NCBI GenBank assembly: GCA_025403435.1
Contig: CM046335.1
Span: 7,754,103 to 7,818,102 of the forward strand
Direction: 5' to 3'
DNA length: 64,000 nucleotides
Source of the DNA: Artocarpus heterophyllus
Lineage: Eukaryota > Streptophyta > Magnoliopsida > Rosales > Moraceae
Below, piece by piece: positions 55,786-64,000 of the stretch; the stretch's first letter is position 1, and every line of letters starts with the position of its first letter. The translations under genes were made by a program, and so were the position numbers. A model generated the notes under the pieces. It was not told the DNA's origin. It made no database searches and saw only the letters and a list, made by a program, of their open reading frames with translations.

Positions 55786-57977
55786 TTTGTGCTTCCAGGA
55801 TGAATAGCAAACTTTGAACGGTGAGCCTCATCTAGCACCGCATGCCTGAGATATGGATCCTCTGGAACAACTAATCTTCCTTTGTAAAGTAAAAATCCTT
55901 CTGGCTCAATCTGCCATCCATCCAGTTGTTCTCCATTTTGTATTTGCTCCCAAACCCTACGTAATCCTTCATCGTGCCATTGTCCTTGTTTTACTTTCTG
56001 AATTAACGTAGGAGTTGCTATCACATTGAATAGGAAAGCTCTCTCGTCATCTTCATAATATTGCAAGTTGAAGTCGGCGATGGTGACTCGTCTCCAATCT
56101 TCCAATGCTAAACTGGCTATACGTCCGTTGTTCTTACGACTTAGAGCATCTGCCACGGCATTTGCTTTTCCAGGATGATATTGGATACTAAAGTCATAGT
56201 CCACCATGTACTCAGTCCATCTTCGTTGCCTTAGATTGAGATCCTTTTGAGTAAACAAATATTTCAGACTTTGATGATCTGAATATAGCTCGAACTTTGC
56301 GCCATATAGATAACATCTCCAAATTTTGAGTGCGAAAACCACAGCAGCTAACTCAAGATCATGTGTGGGGTAGTTCCTCTCATGGGGTTTCAATTGGCGT
56401 GAGGCGTAGGCAACTACTCGTCCATGCTGCATTAACACACAACCCAAACCGTTTCCTGAGGCATCAGTGTATACTGTGTAAGGCTCCTCGTTGTTAGGTA
56501 TGATTAGCACAGGTGCACTAGTGAGTCTTTGCTTCAGTTCCTCAAATGCTTCTTCACATTTATCATCCCACACGAACTTGACATTCTTCCTTGTGAGTTT
56601 TGTTAATGGAGAAGCAATTTTTGAAAAATTCTCTACGAAGCGTCGATAGTATCCAGCTAGTCCGAGGAAACTTCGAATCTCTGACACGTTCTTTGGTCGT
56701 TCCCAATTTAGCACTGCTTCAATTTTGGAGGGGTCCACTGAGATGCCTTCTTCAGAGACAACGTGTCCAAGGAACTTGACCTTCATCATCCAGAAATCAC
56801 ATTTTTCTCTTTTTGCATAAAGACCATGTTCTCTCAACGTTTGTAGAGCGATCCTCAAATGCTCAGCATGTTCTTCTTCATTTTTAGAATAGATCAAGAT
56901 ATCATCTATGAAGACAATGATAAATTGATCTAAGTACGGTCGAAAGACACGGTTCATCAAGTCCATGAAAGCCGCTGGTGCATTAGTCAACCCGAAAGGC
57001 ATGACAAGAAACTCAAAATGACCGTAGCGAGTCCGAAAAGCTGTCTTTGGAATGTCCTCTTCTCTTATCTTCAGTTGGTGATATCCGGATCGTAAGTCAA
57101 TCTTTGAGAAATAGCAAGATCCTCCTAACTGATCGAACAACTCATCAATTCGGGGTAGAGGGTACTTGTTCTTGATAGTCAATCGATTAAGCTGGCGATA
57201 ATCGACACAGAGCCTCAACGATCCGTCATGTTTCTTCACAAAAAGTACTGGAGCTCCCCAAGGTGATGTACTTGGTCGAATAAATCCTTTTTCCAGTAAT
57301 TCGTCCAACTGCTTCCTCAATTCCACTTTCTCAGCAGGTGCCATTCGATACGGAGCGATAGAAACAGGCGTTGCTCCTTGAGTTAGGTCGATGACAAATT
57401 CAATTTCTCTATTAGGCGGAAGTCCGGGCAATTCATCTGGAAAAACATCTGAAAATTCGTCCACCACAGGAGTGTGAGAGGATAGGTCACTCTTCTTTAG
57501 TTCTCCATTTGAAGCAAAGATCGTCCCAAGATTGGTGAAATTCCTTCGTCCTCCAATACAAGCCTTTAGCACCGGGGCTGGTGTCACTGTTCCTGTTTTT
57601 GCCTGAAATTCGACGACTTGTCCATTCTTGGTGAATAAAGAGACACATTTCCTATGACAATCTACTATTGCCTGGTATTTAGTTAGCCAATCCATTCCTA
57701 AGATTACATCAAACTCTGTCATAGTTATTACATATAGGTCAGCCGATAGTTTATGTTCTCCTATAACAATACACACTGATTTACAAATTATGGATACTTC
57801 AGCTATCCCGCCCATTGGTGTACTAAGGGTTAATGATGAACTACATGTCTCAGTTTCTAATTGTAGTACGGAAGCAAATAACATAGATATAAATGAATGA
57901 GTGGCACCAGTGTCAAATAATACATGAGCCCAAGAATGAGACACGTGAATCATACCGTCTACAACTGAGTGATCAGC
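55770..57977 (-). CDS. Tekay pol: aspartic protease, reverse transcriptase, RNase H
   Basis: A frame of 727 residues from the ATG at 57953, and open up to the gag stop at 57978 in the same phase. Protease: [10 protein letters not shown] near residue 14. Reverse transcriptase: [43 protein letters not shown] and the catalytic FIDD with Asp at 350-351. RNase [11 protein letters not shown] and the HQSLKYLF block, followed by the start of the integrase zinc-binding region. It copies element RNA into cDNA in virus-like particles. It ends [10 protein letters not shown] because of the shift before integrase. Gag and pol lie in one frame split by a single TAG. Confidence 0.93.
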   Translation of the reverse strand, partial: ADHSVVDGMIHVSHSWAHVLFDTGATHSFISMLFASVLQLETETCSSSLTLSTPMGGIAEVSIICKSVCIVIGEHKLSADLYVITMTEFDVILGMDWLTKYQAIVDCHRKCVSLFTKNGQVVEFQAKTGTVTPAPVLKACIGGRRNFTNLGTIFASNGELKKSDLSSHTPVVDEFSDVFPDELPGLPPNREIEFVIDLTQGATPVSIAPYRMAPAEKVELRKQLDELLEKGFIRPSTSPWGAPVLFVKKHDGSLRLCVDYRQLNRLTIKNKYPLPRIDELFDQLGGSCYFSKIDLRSGYHQLKIREEDIPKTAFRTRYGHFEFLVMPFGLTNAPAAFMDLMNRVFRPYLDQFIIVFIDDILIYSKNEEEHAEHLRIALQTLREHGLYAKREKCDFWMMKVKFLGHVVSEEGISVDPSKIEAVLNWERPKNVSEIRSFLGLAGYYRRFVENFSKIASPLTKLTRKNVKFVWDDKCEEAFEELKQRLTSAPVLIIPNNEEPYTVYTDASGNGLGCVLMQHGRVVAYASRQLKPHERNYPTHDLELAAVVFALKIWRCYLYGAKFELYSDHQSLKYLFTQKDLNLRQRRWTEYMVDYDFSIQYHPGKANAVADALSRKNNGRIASLALEDWRRVTIADFNLQYYEDDERAFLFNVIATPTLIQKVKQGQWHDEGLRRVWEQIQNGEQLDGWQIEPEGFLLYKGRLVVPEDPYLRHAVLDEAHRSKFAIHPGSTKCIWI

Positions 57978-59276
57978 CTATTTTGCTTGTCCAGCTGTAG
58001 CCGTAATTGCATAAGCTTGTGCTGGTGCTTTTCCTTTATCACTTTTTCCTCGGTTTCCTTGGCTACTACTAGCCTTATTATTATTTTTCCCAGAAAAATA
58101 TGGCCTTTGATTCATTGAGCCTTGTGGAGTCGGTTGGAAGTTCTGATTAGCATAAAAATTGGAACCCTGTGGCCGCTGTTGATAGTTGTACTGAGGTTGG
58201 AACCCTCGAGGTTGAGTTACTGAGACTTGGGAAGCTGGAGTGTTTTGCTGAGGCGCTCCACGATTTTGACTCCCTCCCCAAACAGTGGAGCCAAAATGAC
58301 TTCCTTGTGGCCTTGGTGCAAAGGATGATTGTATAGGGTGGTTAGGGCAATTTCTCCTCAGATGTCCCACTTGTCCACAGTTATGACAAGCATACGGTTG
58401 GAAACGACCACTACCAGAAGATCCACCACCAATAGTCACTCCACTATGCTGAATGACTTGCCCTTGTGACTTCTCTTTCTTACTTATTTTCCTTTGACGC
58501 CCACCAGAACCCTTATACTCTCCATAGGAGTTATTTAGTTCTGTCTCTGCCCGCTGTGCCGCAGCTACAAGATCAAGAAAATCTGTTGATGGAACAGCAG
58601 CTATCATTTGTCTGATTTTCGGCCTCAGGTTATTTCTAAATTTTTCGCATCTCGCCATTGGATCCGATACAGCCCCGGGATTGTAGCGAGACAATTCTAT
58701 AAATCGAGCATGGTATTCAGCAACTGTTGTATCTCCCTGCACCAGGTTTTCAAATTCTCGCATCATTGCTTGCCTATGGCTCTGAGGAATATAGGTGTTG
58801 CGAAAAATGGTTTCGAACTGCTCCCATGTAAGATTCGGCACGTCATAGTCGTCTTTCTGAAGATCCCACCATTCTTCGGCTTTACCCTCAAATATATATG
58901 TTGAAAAGCTAACCCAATACTCCCGTGGAATCCTCAAGGTGTCCAACTTCTTTTTGACTGCCTTTAGCCATTGTTCTGCTATGACCGGGTTAGGTTCTCC
59001 ACTAAATGTGGGTGGTTTCTGCTTCATAAACTCCTTCAACAGAGTTAGATGTCGTTGTTCGGGATCACGAACCTCCACAGGTCTTTGCACATTTTGTAAT
59101 GCTTGAAGAATTTGTCCTAAATTATTTACTTCTGGTGCAGCTGGCGGGGATTGTGTTGCATGTTGTAGTTGCTCATCTTCTTGAGCTTGTTCCATCGGTT
59201 CCGGTTGCTCAACTTCTTGAGCATGTTCAACCGGTTGTGACAGCTCAGACGATTGCATTTGACGTCTTGGTGGCAT
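57978..59276 (-). CDS. Tekay gag (capsid-nucleocapsid)
   Basis: 432 residues from the ATG at 59276 (MPPRRQMQSSE), the usual Tekay start; an upstream in-frame ATG at 59318 exists but is less likely. The N-terminal part is Glu/Gln-rich. The Retrotrans_gag core follows (FMKQKPPTFSGEPNP; WDLQKDDYDVPNLTWEQF; YIPQSHRQAMMREFENL), then a zinc knuckle CHNCGQVGHLRRNC and a Gln/Asn-rich tail. It assembles the particle that packages element RNA. The frame ends at TAG (57978-57980), after which the same frame continues into pol. Confidence 0.92.
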   Translation of the reverse strand: MPPRRQMQSSELSQPVEHAQEVEQPEPMEQAQEDEQLQHATQSPPAAPEVNNLGQILQALQNVQRPVEVRDPEQRHLTLLKEFMKQKPPTFSGEPNPVIAEQWLKAVKKKLDTLRIPREYWVSFSTYIFEGKAEEWWDLQKDDYDVPNLTWEQFETIFRNTYIPQSHRQAMMREFENLVQGDTTVAEYHARFIELSRYNPGAVSDPMARCEKFRNNLRPKIRQMIAAVPSTDFLDLVAAAQRAETELNNSYGEYKGSGGRQRKISKKEKSQGQVIQHSGVTIGGGSSGSGRFQPYACHNCGQVGHLRRNCPNHPIQSSFAPRPQGSHFGSTVWGGSQNRGAPQQNTPASQVSVTQPRGFQPQYNYQQRPQGSNFYANQNFQPTPQGSMNQRPYFSGKNNNKASSSQGNRGKSDKGKAPAQAYAITATAGQAK

Positions 59277-59403
59277 AGTTTCTACTGGCTGCGAAAATTT
59301 AACTAGGATCAGTACCAAATGATGATGACATTAACACCTAACTTTAAAACCATTCCCAAAGATTAATTTTTAAGGTGGTGCTATACCCCCTAGGTTAATC
59401 GAA

Positions 59404-59420
59404 CCTAGGCTCTGATACCA
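59404..59420 (-). other. Primer-binding site of the Tekay element
   Basis: On the minus strand TGGTATCAGAGCCTAGG, seven bases after the 5' LTR, complementary to initiator-Met tRNA. Confidence 0.88.
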
Positions 59421-59427
59421 AAAATTC

Positions 59428-62233
59428 TGTAACACCCCTATGTGGGGGTTAACAGTTTTAAATAAATAAAAATAATTTTAAATTTTATATTATTTAAATC
59501 AATTAAACAATGCCCATGGGTCTTTAAACAACAAGAAAAATAAAAATAAACGTTTTAAATACAAACCACAGTTTTTAGTGTAGCACCAAATATATATAAT
59601 TACAGTCATCATCACCATAGTACAATTCCCAAATAACTTAACACAGCCATAAAAAAAAATAATACAACTCTTACATGTTGTAGATAAGTTGTAATTAAAC
59701 AGGGTCTTCTAATACGAAAACAGCAAGATTGTTTTCGCTTATTCCTCTTCAAATATGTTGCACTGAGTTCCACCTGAGATATGAAGATATGATAGGGATG
59801 AGCATCGACATGCCCAGTAGGGAAATCATGACTCACCTTATGGTTTATCCATTACCACATTAAAAACTGCATGGTTAGTAGGTTACATCATATTCCAGAT
59901 TATGAGGTTTATTATGATCACATCTTATGGATACCGTAGTTAATCATTACCAAGTGTCATAATTACACATTTATACAAATATTACCAATCATCATTGTTC
60001 CTAGGTATCCATGTTAAATTGAGTATCACTCAACTCATCGAAACCCAAATGGGCGTACTTGATCACCCTATAAACATTTCAAGGGTGTTCCGGTGAGGGG
60101 ACATCAAGCCCCGAGTCCTCACCAAATCGATTCCTGTACAGTGTGTTCTGGGACTTTCAACCCAAGGAAGCGTCATCACCTTCCCCCTATTTTTCCTTTT
60201 AGGGTATTCGTGCCCAAGGACGTAACCGTCGCCCTTTTTACATCTCACTATTCCTTTGTATTCAATTTATATTTATAGAGTCAATTTCCTAACCATGCTT
60301 CTCAATTTATAACATATGTCAAATCATTATATTTATCGCTATACAATATACATATTTTACAATATAAAACAATCAAATTTAATTTACCAAAACCTCACAA
60401 AAGATGAGTAATAGAATCCCTACCTTCAAAGCTTAACAACAAACTTTAATTCTCGGAATTAATCAACGTTAGCTCCACACATCCTTGACCCTAAGGCATG
60501 CATAAGGACAATTAAAACTAAAGCACAACGTATAATCACATTCATAAGTGAATTATGTGTAAACCCGTCTACTAGTGCCATTAAAGTATTTTTATGCAAT
60601 TGTTCTTTAAATACCAAGTAAACAATTTTTATCTTAAACGCAATACAAAATACATACAAGCAATTTTTATGTTTTAGTCTCTAATAAGAATTCATAAATC
60701 ATTTAGGGTAGTATTGGAAAGGTTGTAAGACATTAAGAGACTAGAAGGTGAGCAAAATTGGGTTTTTGGTTCAAGTTAACAGCTAGTATACCATGGCAAC
60801 TTGGTGGTATACTTTTGTAAAAAGGCGGGTTCACTATCTACAATTAACACACGGGTTAACAGGTGGTTTACTTAAGATAGACGGGTGGTTTATTACCACT
60901 GGCAGGTTTACTAGTTTCTAATCCGAAAATTGAAAAATTCATAGAAATTAAAATACAACTCCGATTTAGGGTCATGATAGCTCATTGGAAAGCTTAGGAT
61001 GTCTACTTTTTAAATATGCAAACCAATTTACAAAATTCATTTTCATTTAACTCCAGAATTTTAAAAAATAGCCACTGCCCATAGAGGTATTATAAAGTTT
61101 ATGGGATGTCAAATTTTTCTTTAACTTAAAGCATATTATCCTTGTTTAAAATCTCAAAACCATTCCAAAATATGCAACATGCATTATATAATCAGAATAA
61201 ACATATTCTCATGAGTTTTATACCAAAATCATTATCAAATTATATCTCTAGCCTTTCTTGTAAATAATGATGAAAACATGCTTAAATTTGCTCTTTAAGC
61301 TCAAAACATTAGAACATCAATCTTAAAGTTATGGAAACCGGTTTTAAACATTCCTAACATGTTTCTAACATTGTCATCAAACCAAAATAAAAGTTGGTTG
61401 TGGGTTGTAACTCAAGACTCAAGTTTTTGTTCATAAATGTTTAAGGATGCATGTTAACTTAACTAGAAATTTGCATGAATTTTGAACACGAAAATTATGC
61501 ATTAAATATGGAGAAAATACATACTAAAAACTAAGTTTAGATTAAAGAAAACCTACCTCAAAACTTCTTTGAAAAGCACCAAAGTTCGGGTTAACAATCA
61601 AGCTTGAATTAACTCTAAAACCGCCTCGATCATGGTTGGGAATTATAATTGTCTTGGCCACAAAGAGAGCTTTGTGCTCTATGTCTTTAGTTAGAAATTT
61701 GAAGTGAGAAAGGGAGAGAATGAGAACTAGAGAAGAAGGTGGTGATAGTTAAATAAAAAGATATCAAAATGCTTAAGAGGAATGGGATGTTTACGGGGGA
61801 AAGTTGTAAGAAGAAACAAAAGAGTCTTAAAGGAAAATATCATCTTGTCTCCCATGAAGATTCTTAGCAAATCATGCTAACATAATTGAGGGGACAATTG
61901 GAGTGAATTATAGAAGAAGATAAGGAAATAATTAAAGAGGTGGTTGAGAAAATATCTCCATGTCTTTTATAAATTGAGGGAAAATAATTCAATGTCCCCT
62001 TCGGATACCTTTAGCAAAATAAGAAGAAGGCTATATAATTGAGCAATAATTTAGGGAGACAAGATTGGTAGAAGTGTTGGTAAATTTTGAATGTTTCTTA
62101 GGAAGACTTGGTAAGAAAATACTAAAGTGGTATTTTTTTTTTAATGATCGTAAACAACTTAGTAATTTTAAATAGTCACATTTTATTCATTAAATTTTAC
62201 AAAATCATGCCCGTTAAAAATACGGGTGTTACA
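59428..62233 (-). repeat. 5' LTR of the Tekay element
   Basis: 2,806 bp. On the minus strand a TATA-like TTTATAAAAG lies about 260 bases in (61966-61975). The putative intron spans 61556-59774. An array of GTAAACCNCC-like units and a GTATACC/GGTATAC hairpin lie at about 60780-60910. Confidence 0.93.
59774..61556 (-). other. Putative intron inside the Tekay LTR
   Basis: On the minus strand: donor TTTTGAG|GTAGGTTTTC at 61557/61556 and acceptor TATCTTCATATCTCAG|GTGG at 59774/59773, giving 1,783 bases. Both sites match the corresponding places of the solo LTR (1149 and 2434). Inferred, not shown. Confidence 0.4.
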
Positions 62234-62859
62234 GCAGTATTCATTCTCCGCTCGCATTTTCTTGCGTTTGATGATAGCAATTGGAATTCGATCGAACATC
62301 GATACCTCACAAAAGCTTCCCAATAGTCATCGTTTATGGATGGATAGTAGTGTACTACCGTGTAAGGCTGTTTATATACGTTCTCATCCTTCTCTGGAAT
62401 AGAAAGGTATGGCTGTACGAAGGTAACATAGAGGTCGGATCTGAACCCCTTTGCTAATTCGCCACAAACTTTCAAAGCCCTTTTCCTAGACCAATCCTCG
62501 ACTGTGAAAACTGCGTATATTTCTCACCAAATCACATCTTTTACTTTATCTAAATCTTTAGACCTCCAATATTTTGTCCATATCGGAACGTGCTTTCGAC
62601 TGAGGACTCCGATCCAACTGCTTAATTCATGGCCGGGTGCGCCTTTCGGTTGGCCATTTGAATCAAAAGTTACTTCAATTCTTAAACCTTTCTTTCTCAT
62701 CTGGTGAATTTTTTTCATTAATGTACCCCTTCGCTCAAAGTCTACCTTTGGATCAAATTCGATTCGCCTTTGTGGCTTACTGCGTTGCTTTCGCTTGCTA
62801 TATTACGATGAAGATGGAGTGCAATCTTCGTACTCGTCACTATCAATGGGGCGAGACAT
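62234..62859 (-). pseudogene. CACTA transposon protein, N-terminal part (Transposase_24-like)
   Basis: The ATG at 62859 starts MSRPIDSDEYEDCTPSSS, followed by an in-frame TAA. After it come the conserved blocks FERRGTLMKKIHQMRKKGLR, IEVTFDSNGQPKG, HELSSWIGVLSRKHVPI and KDLDKVKDVIW, then a TGA, then EIYAVFTVEDWSRKRALKVC and DDYWEAFVRYRCSIEF. A frameshift near 62270 is needed to reach the frame that continues on the far side of the Tekay insertion (ENEYCSMVGR). The pattern is that of plant CACTA second-gene proteins. Two stops and a shift mark it as inactive. Confidence 0.75.
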
Positions 62860-62879
62860 TGTACCTATGCAAAGTATTC

Positions 62880-63370
62880 CAAAACTAGCACATACATACT
62901 AATATTAAATCACAAACTGCACATATTCACATCTTCACATATTCCATTTCTTACATTTTCACACAATTTCACATATTTATTTAATTTCACATATTACACT
63001 TATTCACAAATTTAGAATTTCAATTACATATTTAATTTCACAAATTGCACATATTCACATAATTTTACATTTTACACATATTTATATAGCCTCACATATT
63101 ACACATATGTACAACTTTACATATATTGACATGATTTGACGTATTCAAATCTTCACATATTCACAAGTTTACAATTTCAACAACATAGTTTCACAAAATC
63201 ATTTCATTTCACATGTTACACATATTGACAAATTCACAATTTTAATTACACATATAATTTCACAAATTACACAAATTCACATAATTTCAACTCCAATTGT
63301 ACATATTTATATATCCTCATATAGTACACATTATGCACATCTTTACAACTTTAATTACACAATTTCACAG
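62880..63370. repeat. Degenerate TTCACATATTACACATATTCACA repeat tract
   Basis: Nearly 500 bases built from variants of ATTTCACATATTACACAT and TTCACAAATT, almost devoid of G on this strand. It lies directly upstream of the CACTA gene start. Confidence 0.75.
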
Positions 63371-63850
63371 ATGGGCGAGGGGCGGGTGTGAGGTGAGGGG
63401 CTGGACGAGGGGGCGCAGGGTTCTAGGGGGGGGGGGGGGGGGTGTCTGGGCGAGGGGGGTAGGGGGGTGGGGGGATGGGCGCGGGAGGGGGAAGAGGGGG
63501 GTTGGCACGGGGGGTGAGGGGGGCTGGGTGTGCGAGGGGGAAGAGGGGGTCGCGGGGGGTGGGGGGGTTGGCCAGGGGGGCGTGGGGGGTAGGGGGTTGG
63601 GCGAGGGGGAAGAGGGGGGTGGGGGGGCTGGGCGCGCGAGGGGGAAGATGAGGGTGTGGGGGGTGGGGGTTGGCGAGGGGGGCGCGGGGGGTGGTGGGGG
63701 TTGGGAGAGGGGGAAGAGGGGGGTGGGGGGGATTGGCGAGGGGGGCGCGGGAGGTGGTGGGGGTTGGGAGAGGGGGAAGAGGGGGGTGGGGGGGTTGGCG
63801 AGGGGGGTGGGGCTGGGGGCAAGGGGGAAGAGGAGAGAGAGAGGGAGAGG
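63370..63850. repeat. G-rich minisatellite
   Basis: Almost pure G with A, T and few C on the plus strand, full of runs of four to ten G. Near 63670, 63733 and 63795 the phrase TTGGCGAGGGGGG recurs at 62-63 base spacing, defining a tandem unit. Long Gly/Arg or Pro/Ser frames on both strands follow from the base composition and are not genes. Confidence 0.85.
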
Positions 63851-64000
63851 GAGCTTACCCACGGTGGAGGTGAGGGCGGCCCGGTGGAGGCGATTTTAGA
63901 GAGAGAGTGCAGGATTTGAGAGAGAGAAGAGAGGTTTTAAAGAGATAGAAAGAGGGATTTGAGAGAGGAGAGTGAGGCATATTAGGAACCTTGGGCGCTC
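63851..64000. other. Purine-rich end of the window
   Basis: GAGAGAG-rich sequence, probably still CACTA upstream region. No CACTA terminus is visible. Confidence 0.4.

Larger units (their letters stand above)
51717..62233 (-). mobile_element. Full-length Ty3/gypsy chromovirus (Tekay/Del type)
   Basis: A 10,517-bp element with TGTAACACCCC ... GGGTGTTACA ends and perfect GCAGT duplications (51712-51716 and 62234-62238), inserted in a CACTA exon. Oriented on the minus strand: 5' LTR 59428-62233, primer-binding site, gag, pol, purine tract, 3' LTR 51717-54522. LTRs are 2,806 bp each. By eye I saw three differences, all near the outer end (54391-54437 against 62122-62150), so insertion is recent. 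A stop codon between gag and pol and a frameshift before integrase mean this copy is not plainly intact. Confidence 0.95.
49070..64000 (-). mobile_element. CACTA (En/Spm) DNA transposon, right end outside the window
   Basis: The left terminus at 49070 reads CACTACTACAAAC, the classic CACTA end, preceded by AAT as a possible 3-bp duplication. Dense subterminal repeats follow. The coding part on the minus strand spans 49677-62859, with a plant CACTA Transposase_24-like region and a Ulp1-type protease. A Tekay retrotransposon is nested at 51717-62233. Upstream of the gene lie two low-complexity tracts to about 63850. No second CACTA end occurs before 64000, so the element is cut by the window. 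Several stop codons and a frameshift indicate an inactive copy. Confidence 0.85.

Noticed and set aside
63297..63919. Long open frames on both strands (Gly/Arg-rich and Pro/Ser-rich)
   Set aside because: They result from the G-rich minisatellite. Every frame is open because stop codons need T or A in places the repeat does not provide. No domain is visible.
1..64000. Retron, CRISPR, phage-like or bacterial defence system
   Set aside because: All reverse transcriptases here belong to LINE, copia or gypsy elements. No spaced identical repeats, cas-like genes or prokaryotic gene structure exist in this plant sequence.

Overview
The window is plant nuclear DNA, most likely from an angiosperm and probably a eudicot. 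The support is AT-rich non-coding sequence, GT-AG introns, three recognisable single-copy plant genes, and a dense nested load of plant transposable elements. No bacterial-type operon, CRISPR array, rRNA or tRNA gene was found. The only tRNA-related sequences are retrotransposon primer-binding sites complementary to initiator-Met tRNA.

Host genes. (1) An XRI1-like gene, minus strand, 10829-13870. Nine coding exons could be assembled with consistent phases, giving about 298 residues. (2) An ERD2/KDEL-receptor gene, plus strand, 39573-41369. Six exons give 215 residues. (3) A SUMO gene, minus strand, 45414-46925. Three exons give 100 residues ending in the TGG-SP processing site. All three look intact and share no pathway obvious from this window.

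Transposable elements, left to right. A decayed L1-type LINE (minus, about 484-7978) is split inside its RNase H by a 2.19-kb solo LTR (640-2828) that resembles the Tekay LTR further right. A Ty1/copia element (19327-33313, TSD GTAGG) carries a young full-length Ty1/copia element (19547-29236, TSD CTTTA) inside its 5' LTR. The outer element has lost RT and RNase H by an in-frame deletion, whereas the inner one has one open gag-pol frame and almost identical LTRs. Small foldback and MITE-like elements fill 33-45 kb, including a hAT-type MITE with a perfect 8-bp TSD. From 49070 to the end lies a CACTA element (minus) whose gene encodes a plant CACTA (Transposase_24-like) region followed by a Ulp1-type cysteine protease region. 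It is split by a full-length Ty3/gypsy chromovirus of Tekay/Del type (51717-62233, minus, TSD GCAGT). The right end of the CACTA element lies beyond the window.

The most interesting signals are not in the host genes. They are: an apparent intron lying wholly inside both Tekay-type LTRs; arrays of GC-rich near-palindromic 12-14 bp units (CGGCAGGCCGA-like) shared by an otherwise unrelated gypsy LTR and a copia LTR and leader; a copia leader that folds into a row of stem-loops, four of which carry CCCCTAGG; a copia gag-protease-integrase frame with no RT; and an inverted repeat whose right arm is bracketed by a 47-bp direct repeat. All comparisons were made by eye. No alignment, database search or folding program was run.
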